From: Flavobacteriaceae bacterium PS02338
GTDB taxonomy: Bacteria; Bacteroidota; Bacteroidia; Sphingobacteriales; Sphingobacteriaceae
Length of the DNA: 64,000 bases
Direction: 5' to 3'
Assembly (NCBI GenBank): GCA_029959615.1
Contig: JASCOD010000001.1
Coordinates: forward strand, 1,426,001 to 1,490,000
In this document: piece by piece, positions 46,221 through 54,772 of the stretch
How the letters are laid out: each line of letters opens with the position of its first letter
How positions within the stretch are numbered: position 1 is the first letter of the stretch
Made by a program: the position numbers and the translations under genes
Notes under the pieces: model-generated
What the model was told of the DNA's origin: nothing
Databases searched by the model: none
What the model saw: only the letters and a program-made list of their open reading frames with translations

Positions 46221-47999
46221 ATGTCAATTTCAGTAACAAGGGTTTTCGATCTTTTAAAATATAATCAGGAGAAATTTTCAAAAGAAGAATTTATTAGCGG
46301 AAAGATTAACGGTGAGTGGGTCAAATACAGTACACAAAATTTTTGTGAAGTAACAGACAATTTAAGTAAAGGGCTTACTACTTTAGGTATTGGAAAAGGT
46401 TCGCGAGTAGCTATCATGGCAACTAATAGGCCTGAATGGAATATTGGAGATTATGCCATTATGCAACTAGGCGCTTATCAGATTCCCTTATACCCAACAC
46501 TGGCTGAACACGATATTAAATTTATCATCGAAGATGCTGAAATTACAGTGGTTTTTGTTGGTGATAAACAGCTGTACGAGAAAATTAATAAGGTAAGTTC
46601 GGAGATCAAGCACGACATAAAAGTATATACATTCGATAAAGTGAATGGCGCTAATCATTGGGATGAACTGGTAGAAATAGGCAAGCAAAAAAATGAGATC
46701 GATCTAGAAACTTATCGAAAGGAAGTTGCACCTGATGATATTTTGACGCTCATCTATACTTCGGGTACTACCGGCACCCCTAAAGGAGTAATGCTTACGC
46801 ATGATAATTTAGTACAGAACTTTAAAAAATCGGCAGTATTGCTTCCGCCAAATGTAACGCATGCGCTCAGCTTTTTACCGCTATCTCATATTTTTGAGAG
46901 GATGATTTCCTATCTATATGCTTATTTGAATATTGCTACTTATTATGCTGAAAGTATGGAAACCATCGTTGCTGATATTCAATTTGTGAAACCAAGTGGA
47001 TTTTCTACGGTCCCTAGACTGTTAGAAAAAGTCTATGATAAAATAGTAGAGAAGGGAAAGGCTTTAACGGGAATTAAAAAAATGATTTTCTTTTGGTCTT
47101 TAAGCTTGGCAGAAAAATATGACACGGATAAAGGTTGGTGGTATACTTTTAAATTAGGTATTGCTAGAAAATTGGTGTTTAAAAAATGGCAGGAAGCTTT
47201 AGGCGGAAATATACAAGTGATCATTTCTGGCGGAGCAGCTTTAAACCCACGTTTGGCTAGAGTGTTTTGGGCCGCTGGTTTGCCGGTTTTTGAAGGGTAT
47301 GGTTTAACTGAAACGTCGCCAGTAATATCTGTAAATCACTTTGATGCCATTAAATTTGGCTCGGTAGGTAAACCGATAGAAGGTGTAGAGGTGAAGATTG
47401 CTCAGGATGGAGAGATCTTGGTAAAAGGTCACAATGTGATGAAAGGGTATTATAATCGAGCAGATTTAACTAGCGAAACGATAGATGGAGAAGGTTGGTT
47501 TCATACGGGAGATATAGGTGAGTTTGCAGATGGTTATTTGAAAATCACCGATAGGAAGAAAGAGATGTTTAAAACTGCGGGCGGTAAATATGTTGCTCCA
47601 CAGATGATAGAAAATAAGATTAAGGAAGCGCCACTGATTGAGCAAATTATGGTGTTAGGTGAAAATAGAAAATTCCCTGTGGCCTTGCTGGTCCCTAACT
47701 TTGAAACATTAAAAGGCTGGTGCAGGGTTAAAGGAATTGAGTATGGTAGTAACGAAACTATAGTAGATAATAAAGAAGTAAAAGAGAAGTTTCGTAGGCT
47801 AATTGATGACGCAAATAAAGAATTTGGTAAGTGGGAGCAAGTGAAGCAATTTGCATTGTTGCCAAAAGAATGGAGCATAGATGGGGGAGAATTGACGCCA
47901 AAATTGAGCTTGAAGCGAAAAGTAATTTTAGAAAAGAATAAAGAAATTATAGAAAAAATATATAAAGATGCAGAAAACTATCATCCAGACAGTAAGTAA
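46221..47999 (+). CDS. Long-chain acyl-CoA synthetase (AMP-forming)
   Basis: About 592 residues from the ATG at 46221; an upstream GTG at 46194 is less likely. An ANL-superfamily enzyme that activates fatty acids to acyl-CoA through an acyl-AMP. The P-loop-like motif is LIYTSGTTGTPKG (about 176-188), followed by LPLSHIFERM, GYGLTETSP (about 357) and the hinge/C-terminal region FHTGDIGEF and DRKKEMFKTAGGKYVAP. This matches the bacterial FadD15/ACSL type. The next gene starts 32 bp before its stop in another frame, so the two may be coupled. Confidence 0.93.
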   Translation: MSISVTRVFDLLKYNQEKFSKEEFISGKINGEWVKYSTQNFCEVTDNLSKGLTTLGIGKGSRVAIMATNRPEWNIGDYAIMQLGAYQIPLYPTLAEHDIKFIIEDAEITVVFVGDKQLYEKINKVSSEIKHDIKVYTFDKVNGANHWDELVEIGKQKNEIDLETYRKEVAPDDILTLIYTSGTTGTPKGVMLTHDNLVQNFKKSAVLLPPNVTHALSFLPLSHIFERMISYLYAYLNIATYYAESMETIVADIQFVKPSGFSTVPRLLEKVYDKIVEKGKALTGIKKMIFFWSLSLAEKYDTDKGWWYTFKLGIARKLVFKKWQEALGGNIQVIISGGAALNPRLARVFWAAGLPVFEGYGLTETSPVISVNHFDAIKFGSVGKPIEGVEVKIAQDGEILVKGHNVMKGYYNRADLTSETIDGEGWFHTGDIGEFADGYLKITDRKKEMFKTAGGKYVAPQMIENKIKEAPLIEQIMVLGENRKFPVALLVPNFETLKGWCRVKGIEYGSNETIVDNKEVKEKFRRLIDDANKEFGKWEQVKQFALLPKEWSIDGGELTPKLSLKRKVILEKNKEIIEKIYKDAENYHPDSK

Positions 48000-49746
48000 A
48001 GGGATAAAAACGAGCACATTGTTTGCGATGGCATTATTATGCTTTAGCCAGGCAAATGCTCAGGTAGAAAAAGATAAAAATGTGAAAGCATTCGAGTTTT
48101 TATCAAACTCAAATTCACAGGATGTTAGAAAAGCGCAAGAATTTAAAAATGGAGCGGTAGTGTCTGCTCATCCAGAAGCTACAGCTGTTGGCGTAGAGAT
48201 CCTAAAAAAAGGTGGTAATGCGGTAGATGCAACAGTTGCTGTTAAATTTGCGTTAGCGGTAGTTTATCCTAATGCAGGCAATATTGGCGGTGGTGGCTTT
48301 TTAATTTATCGCTCCGCTAAAGGTGAGTTGAACTCGATGGATTTTAGAGAAAAAGCTCCAGCTTTAGCTCAAAAAGATATGTATCTAGATATCAATGGCG
48401 ATCCAATTTCTGAAAAGAGCAAAGAAGGACATTTGGCTGCGGGGGTACCAGGCACTGTTTCGGGAATGGTAGAATTACATAAAAAATACGGTAAGTTAAA
48501 ATGGGCGGAATTGGTGGAGCCAGCTTATCAATTAGCTACTAAAGGTTTCAAGATTACTAAACAACAAGCTAATGAATTGAACAGATTGAAAAGCAAATTT
48601 CAGCAGTTTAATCCATTAGGAACAGTATTTATTAAAGGTGAAGGTGAATGGAAACAGGGCGATTTGTTGGTTCAGACAGAATTAGCAAATACCATGCGAT
48701 TAATTCGTGATAAAGGACGTGCTGGTTTTTATGAAGGAGAAGTAGCCAATTACATTGTTGAGGAGATGAAAAGAGGTGGCGGTTTGATTTCAAAGGAAGA
48801 TTTGAAAAATTATAAAGCTGCTTGGAGAGCCCCAATTTTAGGAGACTACAAAGGATATAAAGTAATTACGATGCCACCTACATCTAGTGGAGGTATAGCG
48901 CTAGTGCAGTTATTACAGTCGATAGCACCCTATCCTATTTCAAAATGGGGGCATAACTCAGACTCTACAACTCAGGTAATGGTTGAAGCAGAGAGACGGG
49001 CATATGCTGATAGAGCAAAACATTTGGGAGATCCAGATTTTTGGAAAGTACCGCAAAAAGAACTCTTAGAACCTGCCTACAACAAAAGTAGAATGGCAAA
49101 TTTGAACTGGGATAAAGCGACACCAAGTACCGAGATTCAAGCAGGAGAATTTGCTAAAAAAGAAAGTGAAGAGACTACGCATTTTTCAGTAGTAGATAAA
49201 GAAGGGAATGCCGTTTCTTTAACTACCACTATCAATACTTCCTATGGCAACTATGTAGTGGTAAAAGGAGCAGGCTTCTTGTTAAATAATGAAATGGATG
49301 ATTTCTCGGTAAAACCGGGAGTTGCTAATTATTTCGGTTTAATTGGTTATGAGGCGAATGCCATTGCTCCAAATAAAAGAATGTTAAGCTCTATGACGCC
49401 AACTATACTAGAAAAAGATGGAAAACTATCGATGGTGGTTGGAACTCCAGGTGGTTCAACTATTATCACCTCTGTTTTTCAAACTATTGTAAACGTGATT
49501 GATTTTGGAATGGATATGCAGGAAGCTGTAAACGCTAAGAAATTCCATCACCAATGGTTACCTGATAGAGTTGACGTTGAGCCTAAAGCATTAACTCCAG
49601 AAGTACAACAGAAATTAGAAGCAAAGGGATATACTTTTTATAAGCGTAACAGTATTGGCAGGGTAGATGCCATATTGGTTACTAAAAACGGAACTTATCA
49701 AACAGGCGCTGATCCGAGAGGAGACGACACCGCCGGAGGTTGGTAA
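47968..49746 (+). CDS. ggt: Gamma-glutamyltransferase
   Basis: A 592-residue exported enzyme (signal ending near NANAQ, residue 33). It is made as a precursor that cleaves itself before the catalytic Thr403 in EETTHFSVVDKEG, giving a large and a small subunit. Other family segments are AVSAHPEATAVGVEIL, GGNAVDATVAVKFALAVVYP, GNIGGGGFL, MDFREKAP and GTPGGSTIITSVFQ. It transfers or hydrolyses the gamma-glutamyl group of glutathione and related peptides in the periplasm. Its start overlaps the 3' end of the acyl-CoA synthetase gene by 32 bp, although no functional link between them is evident. A hairpin terminator follows 19 bp after the stop. Confidence 0.95.
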   Translation: MQKTIIQTVSKGIKTSTLFAMALLCFSQANAQVEKDKNVKAFEFLSNSNSQDVRKAQEFKNGAVVSAHPEATAVGVEILKKGGNAVDATVAVKFALAVVYPNAGNIGGGGFLIYRSAKGELNSMDFREKAPALAQKDMYLDINGDPISEKSKEGHLAAGVPGTVSGMVELHKKYGKLKWAELVEPAYQLATKGFKITKQQANELNRLKSKFQQFNPLGTVFIKGEGEWKQGDLLVQTELANTMRLIRDKGRAGFYEGEVANYIVEEMKRGGGLISKEDLKNYKAAWRAPILGDYKGYKVITMPPTSSGGIALVQLLQSIAPYPISKWGHNSDSTTQVMVEAERRAYADRAKHLGDPDFWKVPQKELLEPAYNKSRMANLNWDKATPSTEIQAGEFAKKESEETTHFSVVDKEGNAVSLTTTINTSYGNYVVVKGAGFLLNNEMDDFSVKPGVANYFGLIGYEANAIAPNKRMLSSMTPTILEKDGKLSMVVGTPGGSTIITSVFQTIVNVIDFGMDMQEAVNAKKFHHQWLPDRVDVEPKALTPEVQQKLEAKGYTFYKRNSIGRVDAILVTKNGTYQTGADPRGDDTAGGW

Positions 49747-49765
49747 TATTATTGTGTAATAAATT

Positions 49766-49800
49766 AAGCGAGGTTAACGGATGTTGATCTCGCTTTTTTT
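49766..49800 (+). terminator. Intrinsic terminator after gamma-glutamyltransferase
   Basis: AAGCGAG (49766-49772) pairs with CTCGCTT (49789-49795) and is followed by a run of T. Confidence 0.8.
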
Positions 49801-50161
49801 GTATATGCCAGTAGATATGATCACCATATAATACCACTTAATTCTTCGTTTGTACAAAACCAAACCCTTTTCGTACAAAAACGAACCCTTCGGATACATC
49901 ATGCATATAGCTTTGTAATAACCATTATAAAACCAAACGTGTATGAAAACTAATCGATCAATAGCTTTGCTATCGCCAACCACCTCAAACTCTAGAGTTT
50001 CTAAAACCTTCAAAGGGAAACCCAATATTTAAATCAATTGCTAGGAAATCCAAATAACTGAGGGCCAATTTTCTAATGGCATTTTGCTATAAACTTCTTT
50101 TTAAAAACTAATACTGGTTGCCAAAAGCAACTGGATACTCTTAAATACCTAAAAAAATAAT
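49801..50161. other. Intergenic region before the T9SS beta-helix protein
   Basis: About 360 bp. It holds the paired 21-bp repeats listed next and presumably the promoter of the 50162 gene. A short frame at 49943-50032 (29 codons, ATG to TAA) is present but is not called. A minus-strand frame across 49774-50025 looks accidental. Confidence 0.6.
49849..49890. promoter_or_regulatory. Two adjacent 21-bp direct repeats, each with an inner inverted repeat
   Basis: Units 49849-49869 and 49870-49890 match at 18 of 21 positions. Unit 1 carries TTTG facing CAAA; unit 2 carries TTCGT facing ACGAA. Two of the three differences lie at paired positions and compensate each other (T-A replaced by C-G), and the third is in the loop. 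This looks like a pair of binding sites for a dimeric regulator or a conserved hairpin, about 270 bp before the beta-helix gene. Confidence 0.5.
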
Positions 50162-52321
50162 ATGAAAAAATTTTACTTGAAAACTTTGGGCGTGTTATGC
50201 CTAAGCTTGTTCGCTTTTAATATGAGCGCACAAATTACTTACTATGTTAAAACCGATGGTACTGGTGCTGCTGTCACAGCTACTGGTTGGGGAACTGCAT
50301 CAAAAGACTTACAGGAAGTGATTAATACCGCCCAGTCTGGTGATAAGATTTTTGTGGCTATGGGCACTTATTTGCCAAACAGACCTGCAAATACGCCTAC
50401 TGTAATAAATGCGAGCAGCAGAGATAATGCTTTTGTGCTTAAAAACGGTGTAAGTATTTATGGCGGTTTCGCAGGTACAGAGTCTAATGAAAGCCAACGG
50501 GTGGCTGGCAACATAACCATATTAAGTGGCGATTTAAGTGGGAACGATGTAGATGAAACTACTATAAATACTGCCAATTATATGACCCTTAATAAAACAG
50601 ATAATGTATCTCATGTGGTACTAGCATTAGGTATAAGTACAGTAACAGTTTTTGACGGTTTCACAATAACCAAGGGTAATGCTTCTGCTACAAGTGTTGC
50701 GACAATAAATGTGAATGGACTTGATGTTGATAAGAGGTTTGGCGGAGGTATTTACGTTTTGGATGTTAGCGCAAACTTAACGATTTCCAATATTGTTGTG
50801 ACAATTAATAGGGCAAATGGAGATGGTTATGGATCTTCTTCGGGCGGTGGCTTCTATATAAATAATAGTAGTCCAACAATTACTAACTGTGAGATCACTA
50901 AAAATTTTAATACACATGGTACAGCTCCTAAAACATCAGGTACTAATTATGGTTCTGGTATGTCGTTGGTAATGTCAAGTAGTCCAATAATTACTAATAC
51001 TACTTTTTCCGACAATTTCGGTCTATATGGTGGAGCATTAAGCGCAAACGGTGGCAGCCCTAAATTTACAAACTGTGTATTTAAGCTTAACCGAGGAAAT
51101 GGGAGAGGGGGAGCTATTGATATTCGTGGAGCTTCTCCAATATTTACTAATTGTTTGTTCTCAGAAAATAGTGCTGGTAGTGATGGAGGCGGTGGTGCCG
51201 TTTATAACTATTCTGGAAGACCAACTTTTTTAAATTGCATTTTCTATAAAAACGGTGCTAATGCAAGTGGTACAACAAAACCAATTAGCGCAGCATATGG
51301 AGGGGAAAATGGTAGTAATTATGGGGCAATTTTCATCAATAATACCTTTTATGAAAATCAAAATACCAGTACCGGAACTGCGGCAAATTATAATGCAGGG
51401 ATACAGATTTTGGCAGTAAATAGTGGGGCGGCATTTTCAGATAAGAAAACCTACTTACATAATAATATTTTTTTTAGCAATACTGCGTTAAATAACGCAA
51501 TTACACCGGATTTATTTGTTTCTAATCTGGCATTACTCGGGGGATTTAACAACAATATTATTCAGCAAACAGAATATGTTCCAACAGATCAAAATAATAA
51601 AATGAATATAGATCCATTGTTTATCAGTACTACTTTAGGGCATATAGGATTCTTAGCACCGAGTAATATCAGTTTGGCTAAGGATGCGGGTAATGATGTA
51701 GATAACTCCACTTCAGTTGATTTCAATGGTAGAGCTCGTAAAAATGGAGCTATTGATATTGGCGCTGTAGAATACTATGCTATATTACCAGTGTCATTTA
51801 TCAGTTTTACAGCAAAGGCAATTACAGGTGGCTCGCAACTTAGCTGGAAAGCTGCTTCTGAAACAAATAACAAACAATATATCATTAGCCGTAGCACGGA
51901 TGGTAAGAATTTTACTGAGCTGAAGAGAATTCAAGGTGTAGGCACAAGTGTCGAAGCGCAAAGCTATAGTTATGTAGATCAAACTACCGTTGGTGGTACT
52001 TATTACTATAAATTGGAACAGCAAGATTTAAATGGTGATATTAACTATTTGGCTACTAGGGTGGTGAAAATTGGGTTGTCTGCTAATCCTGTAAGTGCTT
52101 ATCCTAATCCAACTCAAGGTGTTATAGTTGTTGATTTGCCTGCAGGTAATTATAATAAATATAGTGTAATTGCTTTACATGGCACTATTGTAATGAATGG
52201 TAACATAAGCAATGCCGATAAGCAGATAAGTCTTGATCTGTCTGGCTTGGCAGCTGGTACTTATGTTGTCAGACTAATTGGAACAAGTGATAATAAATCT
52301 GCGAGAGTGATAAAGCTATAA
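50162..52321 (+). CDS. T9SS-secreted right-handed beta-helix protein
   Basis: A 719-residue secreted protein. The signal peptide ends near MSAQ (residue 23). Residues about 25-545 form a polymorphic parallel beta-helix of the pectate-lyase-like type, opening YYVKTDGTGAAVTATGWGTASKDLQEVI and continuing with ladder strands such as SSPTITNCEITKNF, GSPKFTNCVFKLNRG and ASPIFTNCLFSENSAG; the end is marked by FNGRARKNGAIDIGAVEYYA (choice-of-anchor type). A Fn-like linker and a T9SS type A sorting domain follow (VSAYPNPTQGVIVVDL to ARVIKL). Glycan lyase activity is possible, but no catalytic motif could be read. A strong hairpin terminator follows. Confidence 0.9.
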   Translation: MKKFYLKTLGVLCLSLFAFNMSAQITYYVKTDGTGAAVTATGWGTASKDLQEVINTAQSGDKIFVAMGTYLPNRPANTPTVINASSRDNAFVLKNGVSIYGGFAGTESNESQRVAGNITILSGDLSGNDVDETTINTANYMTLNKTDNVSHVVLALGISTVTVFDGFTITKGNASATSVATINVNGLDVDKRFGGGIYVLDVSANLTISNIVVTINRANGDGYGSSSGGGFYINNSSPTITNCEITKNFNTHGTAPKTSGTNYGSGMSLVMSSSPIITNTTFSDNFGLYGGALSANGGSPKFTNCVFKLNRGNGRGGAIDIRGASPIFTNCLFSENSAGSDGGGGAVYNYSGRPTFLNCIFYKNGANASGTTKPISAAYGGENGSNYGAIFINNTFYENQNTSTGTAANYNAGIQILAVNSGAAFSDKKTYLHNNIFFSNTALNNAITPDLFVSNLALLGGFNNNIIQQTEYVPTDQNNKMNIDPLFISTTLGHIGFLAPSNISLAKDAGNDVDNSTSVDFNGRARKNGAIDIGAVEYYAILPVSFISFTAKAITGGSQLSWKAASETNNKQYIISRSTDGKNFTELKRIQGVGTSVEAQSYSYVDQTTVGGTYYYKLEQQDLNGDINYLATRVVKIGLSANPVSAYPNPTQGVIVVDLPAGNYNKYSVIALHGTIVMNGNISNADKQISLDLSGLAAGTYVVRLIGTSDNKSARVIKL

Positions 52322-52735
52322 TTATAGCATAAGCTAAGTTGGATACTGACCTCGTAAGTTTTAGAACTTACGAGGTTTTATTTTCTAATCTAATTCGATT
52401 TTGAATTTAGTGCAAATCAACACTTGGTCGAGTTATAGAATTATATTTATGATTGAAGCAGAAGGGGGTAGCATTAGGAATTATTTTAGTGAAATAAATA
52501 GAAATTTCACATCGTTAATAAAATAAAACTGTCTGATTATTCGTTTATAATTACTCCTCTCTCGTTAGAAGTGTATAGCAAAGTACACACTTTTTAGTGC
52601 TAAGTATTTTTCTTGAAGTTTTGCAAGTATTTGTTTGTAAGTGAATTGTGTTTTTTTTGGGAGATTTGTATCATCTTTTGGTACAGGTATTGACTAATGA
52701 TTGGCATTAAACAGAAGCTTATAAAGTCAATAATT
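52322..52735. other. Intergenic region between beta-helix gene and ompA-like gene
   Basis: About 410 bp with no plausible gene. It holds the terminator at 52349-52385 and, further on, the presumed promoter of the OmpA-family gene. A weak GTGTA/TACAC hairpin near 52570-52590 was noted. Confidence 0.6.
52349..52385 (+). terminator. Intrinsic terminator after the beta-helix gene
   Basis: ACCTCGTAAGTT (52349-52360) pairs with AACTTACGAGGT (52365-52376), 12 bp with a 4-nt loop, then TTTTATTTT. Confidence 0.9.
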
Positions 52736-54061
52736 ATGAAACTAAATCTCTTAAAATTTTTCCCAGTTGCAATAGCTGGACTAATAATCGGAAACAATGC
52801 TCAAGCACAAGAAAGTGCAGGGCAAAAACCATCTTTTAAAACTTGGTCTATTGGTGTAAATGCAGGTGCTCTAACAGGCGTTTCTCCCCTTGGAGGCCAA
52901 AATGACTTCTCAAAATGGAAATCAAGCTTAGGCTATGGTCTTTACATCAAAAAACAAATTACCCCTGGATTTGCGTTACGTTTAGATGGGGTTAGGGGTA
53001 CCGTTAAAGGTGATAATTCTGAGCCATTTAACGATGGATCTGCCGCTCCAGTGACAGGTTTCAGTTCTTATGAAACTGATTTAAGGTATTCGGCGAGTTT
53101 AAGTGCTCAGGTCAACATGGTAAATTGGAGCATGTTTAGCCAATCGAACAATGCTCAATTGTACGCATTAGCAGGTGGTGGTTTGGTTAACTATGAAACT
53201 ACTACAGTTGCTACAGGTTCTACCACCGAAGTAACTGGTCCGGCAGTAAACAAATTGGTTATCCCTGTAGGTGTTGGTGCTAAATTTCGTTTGTCAGAAG
53301 GTATCAACTTTGATCTAGGATGGACTATCAACTTTGTTGATGGAGACAAATTTGATGGTGTAGTTGCTAGAGGCAACAATGATAAGTATAACTACGGTTA
53401 CGCTGGTTTAGAGTTTGCTTTGGGTAGCGGAAAACAATTGGCTTTCTATAGCCCAGTTGCTGCAACTTACGAAGAGGCATTATCTGCAAAAAATACAGCA
53501 AATGCTTTGAAGTCTGATTTAGATGCGCAAAAAGCTGAAAATGCAAAATTGCGTAACGAAATGAGTGATCTATTAAAAGATAGCGATGGTGATGGTGTAG
53601 CTGATAAGTTAGATAAATGTCCTAACACACCAGCTGGTACGGTAGTAGATGGATCTGGCTGTCCATTAAAAGTTCCTGCTCCTCAAATTACAGAGCGAGT
53701 AATAGTTACAGAAGCTGATCGTAAAGTAGTTAAAGACGCAATTTCTAACTTGGAATTTGATTTAGGAAAATCAACTATCCGTGAAAAATCTTTCCCTACA
53801 TTAAATAGAGTAGCTGCTTTATTGGTAGAGAAAAACTTTAGCTTAAAATTAGCTGGTCACACAGATATCACTGGTTCTAGAGAATTAAACTTACGTTTAT
53901 CTAAAGAAAGAGCTGAATCGATTAAAGCTTATTTAGTATCTCAAGGAGCTAATGCTTCACGTATCGAAGCTACAGGATATGGTCCAGATCAACCAATTGC
54001 TACAAACAAAACTGCCGAAGGTCGTCAGCAAAATAGAAGGGTAGAGTTTACACTTTACTAA
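52736..54061 (+). CDS. OmpA-family outer membrane protein with thrombospondin type 3 repeat
   Basis: About 441 residues from the ATG at 52736; an in-frame ATG at 52697 would add a polar stretch before the signal. The signal peptide ends near NNAQAQ. An N-terminal beta-barrel-like domain (about 30-240) is followed by a short coiled segment (LKSDLDAQKAENAKLRNEM), a Ca-binding thrombospondin type 3 repeat (DSDGDGVADKLDKCPNTPAG), and the peptidoglycan-binding OmpA domain (NLEFDLGKSTIREKSFP, LAGHTDITGSRELNLRLSKER, ATGYGPDQPI, GRQQNRRVEF). It links the outer membrane to peptidoglycan. Confidence 0.94.
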   Translation: MKLNLLKFFPVAIAGLIIGNNAQAQESAGQKPSFKTWSIGVNAGALTGVSPLGGQNDFSKWKSSLGYGLYIKKQITPGFALRLDGVRGTVKGDNSEPFNDGSAAPVTGFSSYETDLRYSASLSAQVNMVNWSMFSQSNNAQLYALAGGGLVNYETTTVATGSTTEVTGPAVNKLVIPVGVGAKFRLSEGINFDLGWTINFVDGDKFDGVVARGNNDKYNYGYAGLEFALGSGKQLAFYSPVAATYEEALSAKNTANALKSDLDAQKAENAKLRNEMSDLLKDSDGDGVADKLDKCPNTPAGTVVDGSGCPLKVPAPQITERVIVTEADRKVVKDAISNLEFDLGKSTIREKSFPTLNRVAALLVEKNFSLKLAGHTDITGSRELNLRLSKERAESIKAYLVSQGANASRIEATGYGPDQPIATNKTAEGRQQNRRVEFTLY

Positions 54062-54082
54062 TTAATACAAATCTTACTTATG

Positions 54083-54125
54083 AACCAGAAGAGCCCCGAA
54101 GTAAATTCGGGGCTCTTCTGGTTTT
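54083..54125. terminator. Bidirectional intrinsic terminator with a very long stem
   Basis: CCAGAAGAGCCCCGAA (54085-54100) pairs perfectly with the reverse arm at 54106-54121; the stem extends one or two more pairs (AA/TT). It is shared by the convergent OmpA-family gene (+) and the lipoprotein gene (-). Confidence 0.92.
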
Positions 54126-54133
54126 AATATTTT

Positions 54134-54610
54134 CTATTGACATGCTGTAGGAGCAAAATCAAATTTTCCTCTTTCAAAATTAATAGGTTTATCTTTTGCG
54201 AAGTATGACCTTCCATATGCAGTTTCAATTACACCAACCCCCATCTTCAAATGGTTTTCCTGCTTAATAAACGCTAAAGGATTAGAGAACTCCTGTGGAT
54301 TTTGTCCGGTTTTAAAGCTATAATCAACGTATAGGGTATCACCTTTAAACTTGCCTCTCACAATTCCATTGTTTTGAGGTTTCTCAGCATAGTTAATAAC
54401 TAAATCTCCTACGACATCAATACTATCAATTATTTTGATGTTTAAAATGGCGCTATCGCCTTCAAAAGAAGAAGTATAACATTGCTTTACCGTATCTCTC
54501 ACAACGTTGCTCGTTTCATTTTTCGATTGATTATTTCCTCCTTGACCGCAACTATAGATTAGCGGTAGTGCTAAAAAGGCCCATGCCAAATGTTTAATGT
54601 TCTTTTTCAT
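54134..54610 (-). CDS. Lipoprotein of unknown function
   Basis: A 158-residue lipoprotein: the signal ends in LPLIYSCGQGG with Cys at residue 21, followed by an Asn/Ser-rich linker. The mature part contains CYTSSFEGDSAILNIKII, VVGDLVINYAEKPQNNG and GKFKGDTLYVDYSFK, a repeated-strand beta fold. I do not recognise the family with certainty. It is a single-gene unit with its own promoter in the gap before the symporter gene. Confidence 0.75.
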   Translation of the reverse strand: MKKNIKHLAWAFLALPLIYSCGQGGNNQSKNETSNVVRDTVKQCYTSSFEGDSAILNIKIIDSIDVVGDLVINYAEKPQNNGIVRGKFKGDTLYVDYSFKTGQNPQEFSNPLAFIKQENHLKMGVGVIETAYGRSYFAKDKPINFERGKFDFAPTACQ

Positions 54611-54727
54611 CGTTATAAATTTAAAAGTATCACTGAAGTTAACGAGTTAATATTCGTATGCTGTTAAATTACAAATATTAAGTTTAGTTTTTTCTCAATG
54701 ATGATGATGGTAATTGAAATCCATAAA

Positions 54728-54754
54728 AAAAGCACCCTTTATTAGGGTGCTTTT
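54728..54754 (-). terminator. Intrinsic terminator of the symporter gene
   Basis: AGCACCC (54731-54737) pairs with GGGTGCT (54745-54751), with A and T runs on either side. It lies 19 bp after the minus-strand stop of the symporter. Confidence 0.9.
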
Positions 54755-54772
54755 AAATGAATAAGTTTTAGC

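Noticed and set aside
49774..50025. Minus-strand frame of 83 codons
   Set aside because: No family resemblance; it covers a terminator and the paired 21-bp repeats and looks accidental.
49943..50032. 29-codon plus-strand frame (starts MKTNRSIALL)
   Set aside because: Possible small peptide, but there is no signal, conserved motif or neighbouring maturation gene, so chance cannot be excluded.
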